From Bacillus sp. FJAT-29814 (GTDB lineage Bacteria; Bacillota; Bacilli; Bacillales; Cytobacillaceae), in contig NZ_LMTJ01000010.1 of the NCBI RefSeq assembly GCF_001510715.1, positions 199,600 through 263,599 on the forward strand: 64,000 bases of DNA. Reading direction: 5' to 3'. Made by a program: the position numbers and the translations under genes. How positions within the stretch are numbered: the first letter of the stretch is position 1; every line of letters starts with the position of its first letter. Shown in pieces: positions 1 to 9,358 of this stretch. The notes below the pieces were generated by a model that saw only the letters and a program-made list of their open reading frames with translations, made no database searches and was not told the DNA's origin.

Positions 1-1
1 C

Positions 2-451
2 TCTGCGGTAGCAAAGCGGCTCCTAAAAAAATTGGAGGCGAGATTTTACCGCAACGGCCTTGAATTATCATCAGAAGTAACCGAAAGATTAATGCAGCAT
101 TCTTGGCCGGGCAATATCCGGGAACTTGAGAATGTCTTGGAGCGGTCGATTAATGTGCTCGACGGCCAGACGGTCCGCTTAGCTCACCTACCGTTGTATT
201 TACGTGACCTTGATATAAAGGGCAGGCGCCAGAGTGACGATCCTTCTAACCAAACGATTTATCCAACATATGGACCATTAACGGACCCCATGATGGTTAA
301 ACCGTTGAAGGACACGGTGGCACAGGCTGAAAAACATGCAATCCAACATGCGTTGACAGTAGCGAACGGCAATAAGCAGGAAGCGGCCAAGCTACTAGAA
401 ATAGGGAAGACAAGCTTATACGATAAATGCAAGCTCTATGAAATAAAATGA
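2..451 (+). CDS. Sigma-54-dependent transcriptional activator, C-terminal part (5' end outside window)
   Basis: The frame is open to the left edge, so only the last 149 residues are present. They contain the end of the AAA+ sigma-54 interaction module, with the diagnostic WPGNIRELENVLER motif, followed by a linker and a C-terminal Fis-type helix-turn-helix (from about AIQHALTVANGNKQEAAKLL to the end). Proteins of this class are enhancer-binding activators that hydrolyse ATP to open promoters held by sigma-54 RNA polymerase. The GAFTGA loop and any sensory domain lie outside the window, so the signal and targets cannot be stated. A hairpin terminator follows directly. Confidence 0.93.
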   Translation, partial: SAVAKRLLKKLEARFYRNGLELSSEVTERLMQHSWPGNIRELENVLERSINVLDGQTVRLAHLPLYLRDLDIKGRRQSDDPSNQTIYPTYGPLTDPMMVKPLKDTVAQAEKHAIQHALTVANGNKQEAAKLLEIGKTSLYDKCKLYEIK

Positions 452-480
452 GGCAAGGGATGATTCTCTTGCCTTATTTT
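451..480 (+). terminator. Rho-independent terminator after the sigma-54 activator
   Basis: Seven-base arms AGGCAAG (451-457) and CTTGCCT (468-474) flank a 10-base loop and are followed by a T-rich run. The stem begins on the last base of the stop codon. Confidence 0.8.
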
Positions 481-567
481 CGTTTATTGAGACAAAGATA
501 TCATATAGTAAATTAGTTATGAAAATATTATAATAGCTTTGACTTTTATCTACTTGGGGTGAACAGG

Positions 568-1545
568 TTGAAGAAATTATTGATAATTATTTTTACGATT
601 TTTGTTTTAGCCGGCTGCGGGGATGATGCATATGATCAGGCAATGAAACAAGGGAAACAGGCGCTGGCATCGGGTGATCTGAATAAAGCGATCGGCTTCT
701 ACGAGTCCGCCTTAGATGAGAATCCGAAAGACAAAGCGGCAAAGCGAGCATATGAAACTGTAGAGGCATTATTGGAAGTGGAACAGGCAATCAAGAAGGA
801 AAATTGGGACGAGGCCATGACGAAGGCCAATAAATTGCTTAAGGATCAGTCTTTACCTGACAGTATTAAAAGCAAGTTAAAAGAATCTATCAAAACAGCG
901 AAAACCGGCAACGAGCGGAATCAAGCTATTCTGGAAAGAGTAGAAACAATTAAAGCTCTTATAAAGGATGAAAATTATGCCGAAGCACAAAAATTGATTA
1001 GCAGCCTAAAGCAGGAACCCGCTTTTGCTTGGTTTTCAGAAGAAGTGAATAAATTAGAGCTGGCGGTAAATGATGGGCTAAAGAAACAACAAAAAGGCAC
1101 TAATGAAGAAAAAACGACAGCAGCTGTGACTACACAGGTACAAGCGAAAGAAGAACAAAAGAAGAACCAGACAAATTGGGAAACGTATCATAATGAGAGA
1201 TTTGGTTATACAGTCAAATATCCGAAGGGTTGGGTTTTGGGTCCAGAGCCAACCAATGGTGACGGTCGCTCTCTTTATCATGACAATAATACCGAAATCA
1301 CCGTGTTTGCTTCTTATTTTATGGAGGAAACCAATCCTGACCTGTCTTCCTACGAAAAATTAACGACTCATTCCGGCAAGGACGCCTATTTATCAATTAA
1401 TAAAGATGGGTCAATGATTGATTTCAACGGTGTGGTGACAGACGGGACCATGATCTTCCAACTTGGTGGCTATATGTCAGAGGAATTTTATAAAAAGAAC
1501 GCTGCAATTTTAAAGGAAATGCTAGTAGATGTAACACTATATTAA
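568..1545 (+). CDS. TPR-containing lipoprotein of unknown function
   Basis: I chose the TTG at 568 as start because GGGGTG lies just upstream at the normal distance; the GTG at 559 has no ribosome site of its own. The N-terminus is a lipoprotein signal (KKLL, hydrophobic stretch, LAGC with the lipidated Cys about residue 17). Residues 20-110 read as tetratricopeptide helices (QGKQALASGDLNKAIGFYES). A Lys/Glu/Gln-rich linker leads to a C-terminal globular domain starting YHNERFGYTVKYPKGW, a pattern seen in PsbP-like lipoprotein domains. It is probably anchored outside the membrane and makes protein contacts. Its exact role is not recognisable. It appears to be a single-gene unit. Confidence 0.8.
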   Translation: MKKLLIIIFTIFVLAGCGDDAYDQAMKQGKQALASGDLNKAIGFYESALDENPKDKAAKRAYETVEALLEVEQAIKKENWDEAMTKANKLLKDQSLPDSIKSKLKESIKTAKTGNERNQAILERVETIKALIKDENYAEAQKLISSLKQEPAFAWFSEEVNKLELAVNDGLKKQQKGTNEEKTTAAVTTQVQAKEEQKKNQTNWETYHNERFGYTVKYPKGWVLGPEPTNGDGRSLYHDNNTEITVFASYFMEETNPDLSSYEKLTTHSGKDAYLSINKDGSMIDFNGVVTDGTMIFQLGGYMSEEFYKKNAAILKEMLVDVTLY

Positions 1546-1857
1546 TTGTTTCCCAGAGCAAGTTATATGGTAAGGGAGTATTTTTTAGAAACAGCCTCGG
1601 GAAAAAAAGCAAAGTTTGTATATTGGCAAATAGAAAATTAAACTTTTTACTGTGAAATTTCTACAAAATACTATATCTATTTGTCTATATACAAACTAAT
1701 ATTTTCCATTATTTGTATAAAAACTAGGAATATTTACTTACTTTCTTTTCGTTTTTGTCAGCTTTTTGTCGAAGTGTATCGAAAAAAATAAATTGTATAA
1801 TTTAATTTTTCGGAATATTATTTATCTTGCAAATAGAATGATGAAGGGGGAGTTATA
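1546..1857. other. Intergenic region upstream of inhA
   Basis: No gene is visible in these 312 bases, which are strongly AT-rich. A TATAAT hexamer at 1796-1801 could be the -10 of the inhA promoter, leaving a leader of about 50 bases, but I find no convincing -35 at 16-18 bases. A GGGGGAG ribosome site (1846-1852) precedes the TTG start of inhA. Confidence 0.4.
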
Positions 1858-4257
1858 TTGAAGAAGTTTTTAAAAACAGGCCTAACTACTGCAGTGATTG
1901 CTGGGACTTTGTTTTCTGGATTTCCAGCAAACAATGCGAGTACGGCAAGTGGGGAATCTCTCCATAAAAGCCCAAATTATGCCACTCAGTCTCATAGTTC
2001 ACTAGATTTGGCTATCGTAAATGAGGACAAATTACTAGAATCACTCGTTAAACGCGGTATCATCGCGAAGGATGCAACCACGGCCGAGAAGCAAAAGGCT
2101 TTAAGCAAGTACTTGGAATTAAAGGGGGAACAAGGAAAAGTAAAGGAATCCGATCCGTTAGCGGCAAAGGTTAAAGCGGCTGAATCGGAAAAGCAAAAGA
2201 AATTTAAGGACTTCAATAATGGCCTATTAAAAGGTAAAGGCAACAAATATGGACAGTTGAAGGGGAATCCGGATCCTGTACAAGAAGGTACATCACCTGG
2301 CATTCAGAAAAAGGGAAAACTATTAACCTTAATGGTTGAATACTCCGATTTCGAACACAATAACCTCAAGCCTGGTGAAACTGACAACTATTATAAGGAT
2401 TATAATACTGACCACTATGAAAAGATGATTTTCGGAAATAAAGGTGAATTCAAAGGCCCGAATGGCGAAGAACAAGTTTCTCAAAAGCAATTTTATGAAG
2501 AGCAGTCGGGCGGTACTTATACAATTGAAGGTAAAGCCTATGGCTGGTTAAAGGTGCCTGGCACTGCTGCATATTATGGCGGTGACAGACCTGGTGGAGG
2601 CCATGATAACGTCAATCCGGGCGGCTCAAAACAATTAGTAAAGGATACTTTAGTAGCTGCAATAGCGGCGGGCGTTCCTTTGCAAGATTATGATTTAGAG
2701 GATCCGCATGATTTGGATGGAGACGGAAACTTCTGGGAGCCGGATGGTTTAGTTGACCACCTGCAAATTATTCACTCTGGCATGGGACAAGAAGCTGGCG
2801 GCGGCTCGCTTGGTGACAATGCGATTTGGTCCCACCGTTCCGCAGTGTTCTTTGACCCGGACGGTCTTGGGAAAGGGCTACCTGGATTCTATGATTATAC
2901 GGTTATGCCTGAAGACGGGGCAACTGGAGTATTCGCACATGAGTACGGTCATGACTTAGGTCTGCCGGATGAATACGATACTCAATATACCGGTACAGGT
3001 GAAGCGGTTGGCTACTGGTCCATTATGGCCAGCGGTTCTTGGGCCGGAAAAATCCCTGGTGCAGAGCCAACTGGATTCTCTCCATTTGCAAAGCAATATT
3101 TCCAATCCACTCTTGGCGGCAAATGGACAAGCCCAACTGTCGTAGAGTGGGATGAAGTGTCAACAAAGGGAACACAATTCCTGCTTGACCAGGCAAACTC
3201 TCCGCTTGGGAAAAACAATCAAGCGGTTCGGGTAAACTTGCCACAAAAGAAAACTCCAGTAAACACGCCAACTGGTTCCTATGAATACTGGGGCGGCCAA
3301 AAAGATGAAATGGATACCAATATGGTCACTGATGTTGATTTGACAGGAAGAGCTTCTGCGACATTAACATTTGATGCTTGGTATGACATTGAACCACAAT
3401 GGGATTTTGCTTTTGTTCAAGTTTCAACTGACAGTGGCGCCACTTGGAAATCCTTAGGCAACAACAATACTCGCTCAGACGTTGTTCCTGAAGGATATCC
3501 AACCATATTAAATTCAATGCCTGGCTTCTCAGGAAATTCAAACGGATGGCAAGCACAATCCTTTGATTTATCAGAATACAAAGGACAAAAAATTAAGCTC
3601 CGCCTTCGTTATGCAACAGACTGGGGCAGCTCTTACATCGGCTTCTTTGCTGACAACATCAAGGTGGTGGCTGATGGACAAACATTAGTCGACGATGGTG
3701 CTGAAAAGGAACCCTCTGCCTTTGCTTTAAACGGTTTTACAAAGATGGATGGAAATAAATTAACCGACCACTATTACCTGCTTGAATGGCGTAATCACAA
3801 GGGCGTTGACCAAGGTTTAGCAAATATTAAACGCGGTCAATCGCTGATGAGCTATGACGGCGGCCTTGTTGTTTGGTATGTGGATGACAGCTTCACCGAC
3901 AACTGGACAGGCGTACACCCTGGTGACGGTTTCCTTGGTGTAGTCGATGCTCACCTTGGCAATGACTTGCAATGGAGCTTAAGCAATGGAACGACTGCTG
4001 AAGCTAGCACTCGTTTTCATATCGCGGATGCGGCCTTTGGATTAAATCCAACTTCAGGATTAAACGTTGATTATCCTGGTGTCCAAACGTTAACAGCTCC
4101 TAGCCAGCCAGGTGTGTCCCTGTTTGAAGATAGCAAGTCTTTCAACAATATCTTTATGCCAGATGCCGGCAGAAATCTACCTAACTTCGGACTTAAAGTT
4201 CGTGTAAACGGACAAGCCAAAGATAAATCAGTTGGCTCGATTGTGATTTACAAATAA
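1858..4257 (+). CDS. inhA: Immune inhibitor A, secreted M6-family zinc metalloprotease
   Basis: The protein is 799 aa, the usual InhA length. It starts at a TTG behind GGGGGAG. An N-terminal signal peptide (KKFLKTGLTTAVIAGTLFSG) is followed by a charged propeptide, the M6 catalytic domain and C-terminal beta domains. The zinc site is HEYGHDLGLPDE with His361, Glu362 and His365, matching HExxHxxGxxDE. Residues around 490-600 (YEYWGG..DAWYDIEPQWDFAFVQVSTDSG) form the MAM-like domain of this family; the same kind of module recurs in the bacillopeptidase F of this window. Family members are exported and degrade host or environmental proteins. It is a single gene with its own terminator. Confidence 0.95.
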   Translation: MKKFLKTGLTTAVIAGTLFSGFPANNASTASGESLHKSPNYATQSHSSLDLAIVNEDKLLESLVKRGIIAKDATTAEKQKALSKYLELKGEQGKVKESDPLAAKVKAAESEKQKKFKDFNNGLLKGKGNKYGQLKGNPDPVQEGTSPGIQKKGKLLTLMVEYSDFEHNNLKPGETDNYYKDYNTDHYEKMIFGNKGEFKGPNGEEQVSQKQFYEEQSGGTYTIEGKAYGWLKVPGTAAYYGGDRPGGGHDNVNPGGSKQLVKDTLVAAIAAGVPLQDYDLEDPHDLDGDGNFWEPDGLVDHLQIIHSGMGQEAGGGSLGDNAIWSHRSAVFFDPDGLGKGLPGFYDYTVMPEDGATGVFAHEYGHDLGLPDEYDTQYTGTGEAVGYWSIMASGSWAGKIPGAEPTGFSPFAKQYFQSTLGGKWTSPTVVEWDEVSTKGTQFLLDQANSPLGKNNQAVRVNLPQKKTPVNTPTGSYEYWGGQKDEMDTNMVTDVDLTGRASATLTFDAWYDIEPQWDFAFVQVSTDSGATWKSLGNNNTRSDVVPEGYPTILNSMPGFSGNSNGWQAQSFDLSEYKGQKIKLRLRYATDWGSSYIGFFADNIKVVADGQTLVDDGAEKEPSAFALNGFTKMDGNKLTDHYYLLEWRNHKGVDQGLANIKRGQSLMSYDGGLVVWYVDDSFTDNWTGVHPGDGFLGVVDAHLGNDLQWSLSNGTTAEASTRFHIADAAFGLNPTSGLNVDYPGVQTLTAPSQPGVSLFEDSKSFNNIFMPDAGRNLPNFGLKVRVNGQAKDKSVGSIVIYK

Positions 4258-4278
4258 TAGTCTGATAGCTTAGAAGGG

Positions 4279-4308
4279 CAGATTCCTCGTGAATCTGTCT
4301 TTCTTTTT
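4279..4308 (+). terminator. Terminator of inhA
   Basis: Perfect 7-bp stem CAGATTC (4279-4285) / GAATCTG (4291-4297) followed by a T-rich tail. Confidence 0.75.
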
Positions 4309-4370
4309 GAAGATAACCGCAAATTTGGGGAAAATGAAACGCTGCTCGTTGGATTTGCTAGAATTTCAAT

Positions 4371-4400
4371 AAAAAAGCCATGGAGTAAATCCCCCATGGC
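4371..4400 (-). terminator. Terminator of the liv operon
   Basis: On the minus strand the stem GCCATGG/CCATGGC (4377-4383 with 4394-4400) is followed by six T, just after the livF stop codon. Confidence 0.85.
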
Positions 4401-4410
4401 TCCCTAGCAC

Positions 4411-5118
4411 TTATAATCCCCCTAGGTAGGCTTTTTTGATGTCTTCGCTTGCTTGAAGTTCTGCCGCTGAGCCTGCGATTTCGATGCGTCCGGTTTCGAT
4501 GACGTAGGCACGGTCGGCGACGGATAGCGCCATATTGGCGTTTTGTTCAACGAGCAGGACGGTCGTTCCGGTCTGATTGATCTGCTCGATAATGTTAAAA
4601 ATTTGTTTAACCATAAGCGGTGCCAATCCCATGGAAGGCTCGTCCAGCAGGAGCAGCTTTGGCTTGGCCATAATCGCGCGTCCCATGGCCAGCATCTGTT
4701 GCTCACCGCCGGATAGCGTGCCGGATAATTGCTTGCGGCGTTCGAGCAATCGTGGGAACAGTTCATACACCTTTTCCATATCTTTGCGAATCCCGCTGGT
4801 ATCCTTTCTAGTATAGGCGCCTAGCTCCAAATTTTCCTCTACAGACATATTGGAAAAAACACGGCGTCCTTCTGGCACATGGGAAATCCCTGCCTTGACA
4901 ATGGCTTGCGGCGCCAATGCAGAAATTGTTCCACCTAAGTATTCGATCGTTCCCGATTTTGGTTTAAGCAGTCCGGATAAGGTTTTGAGCAGCGTACTTT
5001 TTCCAGCTCCGTTCGCGCCAATTAAGGTAACAATTTCGCCTTCTTTTACCTCTAATGAAATTCCTTTGAGAGCCTGAATGTTTCCATAAAACACATTAAT
5101 ATTATTGACTTTAAGCAT
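4411..5118 (-). CDS. livF: Branched-chain amino acid ABC transporter ATP-binding protein LivF
   Basis: This 235-aa ABC ATPase has Walker A GANGAGKST at residues 34-42, a Q-loop region, signature LSGGEQQM and Walker B LLLLDEPSMGL. It lacks the extra insertions that mark LivG. It is the last gene of a five-gene minus-strand operon (binding protein, livH, livM, livG, livF), and its start overlaps the end of livG by 8 bases, implying translational coupling. LivF and LivG form the nucleotide-binding heterodimer that powers import of leucine, isoleucine and valine, or related amides. A terminator follows. Confidence 0.95.
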   Translation of the reverse strand: MLKVNNINVFYGNIQALKGISLEVKEGEIVTLIGANGAGKSTLLKTLSGLLKPKSGTIEYLGGTISALAPQAIVKAGISHVPEGRRVFSNMSVEENLELGAYTRKDTSGIRKDMEKVYELFPRLLERRKQLSGTLSGGEQQMLAMGRAIMAKPKLLLLDEPSMGLAPLMVKQIFNIIEQINQTGTTVLLVEQNANMALSVADRAYVIETGRIEIAGSAAELQASEDIKKAYLGGL

Positions 5119-5890
5119 GCTCGCTCGTAACCTCCTCTCCTAAATAGGCTTCGATTACCTTCGGATTCGTGCGAATCTCCTCAGGGGTTCCTGCTGCAAT
5201 GAGCTGGCCGTGGTCAAGGACATAAATTCGTTCACAGATCCCCATGACCAAGTTCATGTCATGTTCAATTAACAGGATTGTCAAATCAAACTGTTTCCGG
5301 ATAAATGCAATCAGTTCCATTAATTCGTGGGTCTCTTGGGGATTCATCCCGGCTGCAGGTTCATCCAGCAAGAGCAGCTTCGGACCGGCGGCTAATGCGC
5401 GGGCGATTTCCAATCTGCGCTGCTGTCCGTAGGGCAAATTTTTGGCCTTTTCATCTTTTAAACCGTCTAAGTTAAAAATTTTTAAAAACTCAAGCGCCTT
5501 GTTCTCCATATTTTTTTCCTCGGAAAAGTGGGAAGGCAGACGGAAAATCGAGCTAAAAATCGAATTTTTCGCTAATGAATGATAGGCAACCTTTACATTG
5601 TCCAACACAGATAATTCGCTGAAAAGACGAATGTTTTGAAAGGTTCTGCTGATGCCGCTTTGTGTTACCTTGTAGGGAGGCAGTCCGTTCAGCCGCTTTC
5701 CGTTAAAGATAATCTCACCTTCCGTCGGTACGTAAACGCCTGTTAACAAGTTAAAACTAGTCGTTTTTCCGGCACCGTTCGGCCCGATTAATCCGACCAG
5801 TTCGCCTTGTCGCAGTTCCATATTAAAGCCGGAAACAGCCTTTAATCCGCCAAACTGAATGCCGGCATTTTTTACCTCAAGTAATGCCAT
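5111..5890 (-). CDS. livG: Branched-chain amino acid ABC transporter ATP-binding protein LivG
   Basis: The 259-aa ATPase has Walker A GPNGAGKTT at residues 36-44 and Walker B LLLLDEPAAGMNPQET. The AAGMNP form and the insertion before the signature are typical of LivG, as is the C-terminal extension (IRTNPKVIEAYLGEE). It begins one base after the livM stop codon and overlaps livF by 8 bases, so the two ATPases are made in step. It energises the LivHM channel. Confidence 0.95.
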   Translation of the reverse strand: MALLEVKNAGIQFGGLKAVSGFNMELRQGELVGLIGPNGAGKTTSFNLLTGVYVPTEGEIIFNGKRLNGLPPYKVTQSGISRTFQNIRLFSELSVLDNVKVAYHSLAKNSIFSSIFRLPSHFSEEKNMENKALEFLKIFNLDGLKDEKAKNLPYGQQRRLEIARALAAGPKLLLLDEPAAGMNPQETHELMELIAFIRKQFDLTILLIEHDMNLVMGICERIYVLDHGQLIAAGTPEEIRTNPKVIEAYLGEEVTSEHA

Positions 5891-5891
5891 C

Positions 5892-6827
5892 TTAATGGCC
5901 TCCTTTCGCCGGTTTCCACTTGAATAAATCGGTGATTTCCCGTGTGCCTAATAAGCCCTGAGGACGGTAAAGCATGACAATCACCAATACTAAGCTATAG
6001 ATAATCATCCGTGTTTCCGGATATTGCTGTAAGAACGCTGAAATGATGGTTAACAGAATCGCAGAAATGACGGATCCAGAAAGGCTGCCAAGACCACCCA
6101 GCACAACAAAGATCAGGATATCAAAGGATTTTAAGAAACCAAAATTCCCCGGCTGGATGATATAAAAGTTATGGGAGTATAAGGCTCCGGCAACCCCTGC
6201 AAAAAAGGACCCGATCGCAAAAGCGGCGACTTTATAAAAAGTGGTATTAATCCCCATCGCATCAGCGGCAATTTCATTTTCTCTAATTGAAATACAAGCC
6301 CGGCCATGTCTGGAATTAGTAAAGTTTGAGATGACTAGTATTGTAATAAATAAACAAACAAATGTTGTCGTCCAAGTGGTAAAGTGCGTTACCTGCATGC
6401 CCGCGGCTCCGCCAACATAGTCAATATTGAATAGCATAATCCGAATGATTTCGGCAAAACCAAGGGTGGCAATCGCCAAATAGTCTCCTCGCAGTCTTAA
6501 AGTGGGAATCCCGACAATGAGGCCTGCAAGAGCAGCAACCACTCCGCCAATCACGATGGCCAGAACAAATGGCAATTCAAATTTCATTGTGGCAATCGCT
6601 GAAATATAAGCGCCAACAGCCAAGAACCCGGCATGGCCAATGGAGAATTGACCGGTGATGCCAATGACCAAATGAAGACTGACCGCCAAAATAATATTAA
6701 TCGAGATTGTAAGGATCAAGTTACTATAGTATATATTTAGTAATCCTGAGACGGTGAAAAATTGGACGACTCCATACACAACTGCCGCCAGAATCACAAA
6801 TGCCCAAAATGGTTTTGATTTCTTCAT
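5892..6827 (-). CDS. livM: Branched-chain amino acid ABC transporter permease LivM
   Basis: A 311-aa, very hydrophobic protein with about eight to nine membrane segments and the LivM signature (GQFSIGHAGFLAVGAYISA near residue 60, LRLRGDYLAIATLGFAEIIR near 115). The conserved region SIRENEIAADAMGIN facing the ATPase is the permease coupling loop. It pairs with LivH to form the membrane channel. Ten bases separate it from livH and one base from livG. Confidence 0.94.
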   Translation of the reverse strand: MKKSKPFWAFVILAAVVYGVVQFFTVSGLLNIYYSNLILTISINIILAVSLHLVIGITGQFSIGHAGFLAVGAYISAIATMKFELPFVLAIVIGGVVAALAGLIVGIPTLRLRGDYLAIATLGFAEIIRIMLFNIDYVGGAAGMQVTHFTTWTTTFVCLFITILVISNFTNSRHGRACISIRENEIAADAMGINTTFYKVAAFAIGSFFAGVAGALYSHNFYIIQPGNFGFLKSFDILIFVVLGGLGSLSGSVISAILLTIISAFLQQYPETRMIIYSLVLVIVMLYRPQGLLGTREITDLFKWKPAKGGH

Positions 6828-6837
6828 TATTTTTCAC

Positions 6838-7716
6838 CTAAACTTTCTCTTTTGTATTTTTGCCAAAGATGCCTGAAGGTTTTAAGATTAGTATGAGAAT
6901 CAAAATGATAAAGGCGGCTGCATCTCGCCATAATGAAAATCCTGCAGCGCTGACAATCGCTTCGACGACCCCAAGGATAATTCCGCCAACCATTGCGCCC
7001 GGAATACTGCCGATGCCGCCTAATACGGCTGCAACAAACGCTTTTAACCCAGGGATGACTCCCATCAACGGTTCAATTTTTGTATAGTAGACCCCGAACA
7101 CGACCCCAGCGGCTCCTGCTAATGCCGAACCGATGGCGAAGGTGAAGGAAATCGTTTTGTCGACGTTAATTCCCATTAAACGGGCTGCGTCCATGTCAAG
7201 GGATACCGCGCGCATCGCTTTTCCCATTTTTGTACGGTGAACAATAAATTGTAAAATAATCATTAAGACGATAGAAGTTAATAGGATAAATAATGACTGG
7301 CTATTGATTTGTACACCAAACAAACTAATGGCTTTGTTTGGTACAACGTCATCAGGATAGGCTTCCGGCTGCGCCCCGCGAATAAAAATCATTCCGTATT
7401 CAATCAGTAGGGACATTCCGATGGCTGTAATCAAAGCGGCAATTCTCGTAGCATTACGAAGCCGTTTATAGGCAATTCGTTCAATTAAAACTCCAAATAC
7501 GGCACAAAAAGCCATTGAAATAATCAGTGCCGGAAAGAAGCCCAATCCCCATCCCGTAATCGCGTAGAAACCGATAAAGGCACCTACCATAAATACATCA
7601 CCATGTGCAAAGTTGATCAATTTAATGATCCCGTACACCATTGTGTATCCTAATGCGATTAAGGCATAGATGCTTCCAAGTGAAATGCCGTTTATGAGTT
7701 GCTGTAACCAATCCAT
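6838..7716 (-). CDS. livH: Branched-chain amino acid ABC transporter permease LivH
   Basis: A 292-aa membrane protein opening with MDWLQQLINGISLGSIYALIALGYTMVYGIIKLINFAHGD, compressed here to its hallmark GYTMVYGIIKLINFAHGD, the standard LivH N-terminus. The coupling loop AMRAVSLDMDAARLMGIN is present. It forms the channel with LivM. It lies 72 bases after the binding-protein gene; that gap holds an intercistronic hairpin that probably lowers expression of the membrane and ATPase genes relative to the binding protein. Confidence 0.94.
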   Translation of the reverse strand: MDWLQQLINGISLGSIYALIALGYTMVYGIIKLINFAHGDVFMVGAFIGFYAITGWGLGFFPALIISMAFCAVFGVLIERIAYKRLRNATRIAALITAIGMSLLIEYGMIFIRGAQPEAYPDDVVPNKAISLFGVQINSQSLFILLTSIVLMIILQFIVHRTKMGKAMRAVSLDMDAARLMGINVDKTISFTFAIGSALAGAAGVVFGVYYTKIEPLMGVIPGLKAFVAAVLGGIGSIPGAMVGGIILGVVEAIVSAAGFSLWRDAAAFIILILILILKPSGIFGKNTKEKV

Positions 7717-7738
7717 GCGCTCTCGCTCCTTCTTTTTT

Positions 7739-7775
7739 AAAAAAGCAAAATGGAAGGGGATAATCCTTCCATTTT
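7739..7775 (-). terminator. Intercistronic hairpin between binding protein and livH
   Basis: On the minus strand an 11-bp stem (AAAATGGAAGG, 7765-7775, with CCTTCCATTTT, 7747-7757) is followed by GC and six T. It lies inside the liv operon, so it most likely acts as a partial terminator and also protects the upstream mRNA end. This would give more binding protein than permease. Confidence 0.7.
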
Positions 7776-7788
7776 ACTGGTTTGTTTA

Positions 7789-8973
7789 TTAAGGATTAAT
7801 TTTCGTGTTAAACACTTGCTTACCATCCTTGTACTCTAAAACGATGGCTGATTTGATTGGATGGTGATTTTTATCCAGTGATAATACACCGGTAACAAGT
7901 GATAAATCTTTGGTTTTAGCTAATTCTTCCTGAATTTTGACGGAATCTGTGCTTCCTGCACGCTTAATGGCGTCAGCCAAGAAATAAACGGTGTCATAAC
8001 CAAGAGCGTTGAACGCGTTAGGTGCCTCACCCTTATTCTTGTCTTTGAAGGCAGTCACAAAATCCTGGACCTTTTTATCCGGGTCTTCATTAGAATAGTG
8101 GTTGATTAAGTAGGTGTTATTTAATGCATCTGCACCGGCTAAATCAACTAATTTTGGCGAATCCCAGCCGTCAGCGCCCATTAATGGAGCCGTAATGCCT
8201 AGTTCGCGTGCCTGCTTAACAATCAAGCCAACTTCCTCATAGTAGCCAGGAATGAAAATAAATGATGGATTCTTTGCCTTGATACGAGTCAAGGTGGCAC
8301 GGAAGTCTGTATCCTTTGCTACATAAGACTCTTCTCCAACGATTTTACCGCCTGCTTTTTCAAATGTTTCCTTGAAAGCAGTGGTTAATCCTTTTGCATA
8401 GTCACTCGAGTTGTCTGAAAAGATCGCTGCATCTTTTACTTTTAATTTATCTAAGGCAAAGTTGGCAGCCACTGTACCTTGGAATGGATCAATGAACGAT
8501 GTACGGAAAACAAAGTCTCTTACTTTTCCTTTTTCATCGACTGTTACAGTTGGGCTCGTTCCCCCCGGAGCCATCAAAACAGTTTTCGTGTCATTTGCAA
8601 TTTGTGCCTGGGCTACGGTATTTCCGCTTGTTGCTGCACCAATGACTGCATTTACTTTGTCTTGGCTTGTCAGCTTAATAATTCCATTCGTTGCTTCCGC
8701 TGCTTCCGACTTATTGTCATTTTTAATCACTTCAATTTGCTTGCCATCAACACCGCCAGCTTTGTTAATTTCCGCTACGGCCATTTCAATTCCTTTTGTC
8801 ATGGATTCACCGTAGGAAGCAACGTTCCCGGAAAGCTCCATGTTTACTCCAAGTTTAAAGACATCTGAATTGCCGCCTCCGCCACTGGCACCTTGATTTC
8901 CTGTGCCACAGCCGGCAAGGATTCCGGCAGCTAAAGCCGATGCCATAAATACTTTACTCCATTTCTTTTTCAT
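7789..8973 (-). CDS. Branched-chain amino acid ABC transporter substrate-binding lipoprotein
   Basis: This 394-aa protein has a lipoprotein signal (KKKWSKVFMASALAAGILAGC, lipobox LAGC, Cys about 22) and a Gly/Ser linker. A Peripla_BP_6/LivJ-type two-lobe domain follows (FKLGVNMELSGNVASYGES, GAATSGNTVAQAQIANDTK, ALNAFNALGYDTVYFLADAI). It captures branched-chain amino acids or related substrates outside the cell and delivers them to LivHM. It is the first gene of the operon, with GGAGG upstream and a CodY-like box 30 bases before the start. That box suggests repression when branched-chain amino acids and GTP are plentiful. Confidence 0.94.
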   Translation of the reverse strand: MKKKWSKVFMASALAAGILAGCGTGNQGASGGGGNSDVFKLGVNMELSGNVASYGESMTKGIEMAVAEINKAGGVDGKQIEVIKNDNKSEAAEATNGIIKLTSQDKVNAVIGAATSGNTVAQAQIANDTKTVLMAPGGTSPTVTVDEKGKVRDFVFRTSFIDPFQGTVAANFALDKLKVKDAAIFSDNSSDYAKGLTTAFKETFEKAGGKIVGEESYVAKDTDFRATLTRIKAKNPSFIFIPGYYEEVGLIVKQARELGITAPLMGADGWDSPKLVDLAGADALNNTYLINHYSNEDPDKKVQDFVTAFKDKNKGEAPNAFNALGYDTVYFLADAIKRAGSTDSVKIQEELAKTKDLSLVTGVLSLDKNHHPIKSAIVLEYKDGKQVFNTKINP

Positions 8974-9358
8974 GTCTTAAGATCCTCCTCTGTATTTGTT
9001 CCAATTTTCTGATAATATGACCCGAAATGGACTATCGGGATATAAAGGTAAAAAGTGATTTAATAGTTAGTATATTAAAACAATTTTTTTCATTCGTCTA
9101 GTATAATATCAAAATATTTTATAAATTTTATTTTTTCATAAAATGATAGCGATTTCATGTCGAATATAAGCGAATAATATCAAATAATGTACCAAAATAC
9201 CCATAATTAGGGAATTCCTATTTAAATTAGAATAATAATATAAAGAAAATAAAATTATTCTATTTGGGGACCGAGGGGCTGTAAAGTAATAAAAATCGCA
9301 AATTTGGAAAAGAAATGAACTCTCTCCCTCTTTATAATGAAGCAGAGGTGGATGAAGG
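8974..9358. other. Divergent intergenic region between the liv operon and an MFS gene
   Basis: 385 AT-rich bases without a gene. They hold the CodY-like box near the liv side and a TATAAT (9333-9338) close to the MFS start, but no clear -35 partner for it. An AT-rich inverted repeat (AGAATAATA...AATTATTCT, around 9229-9262) has no obvious function. Confidence 0.4.
9003..9017 (-). promoter_or_regulatory. Putative CodY box upstream of the liv operon
   Basis: AATTTTCTGATAATA matches the CodY consensus AATTTTCWGAAAATT at 13 of 15 positions and lies 30-44 bases before the start of the first liv gene. CodY is the branched-chain amino acid-responsive repressor of Bacillaceae, so the site fits the operon's function. 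The CodY gene itself is not in the window. Confidence 0.65.
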
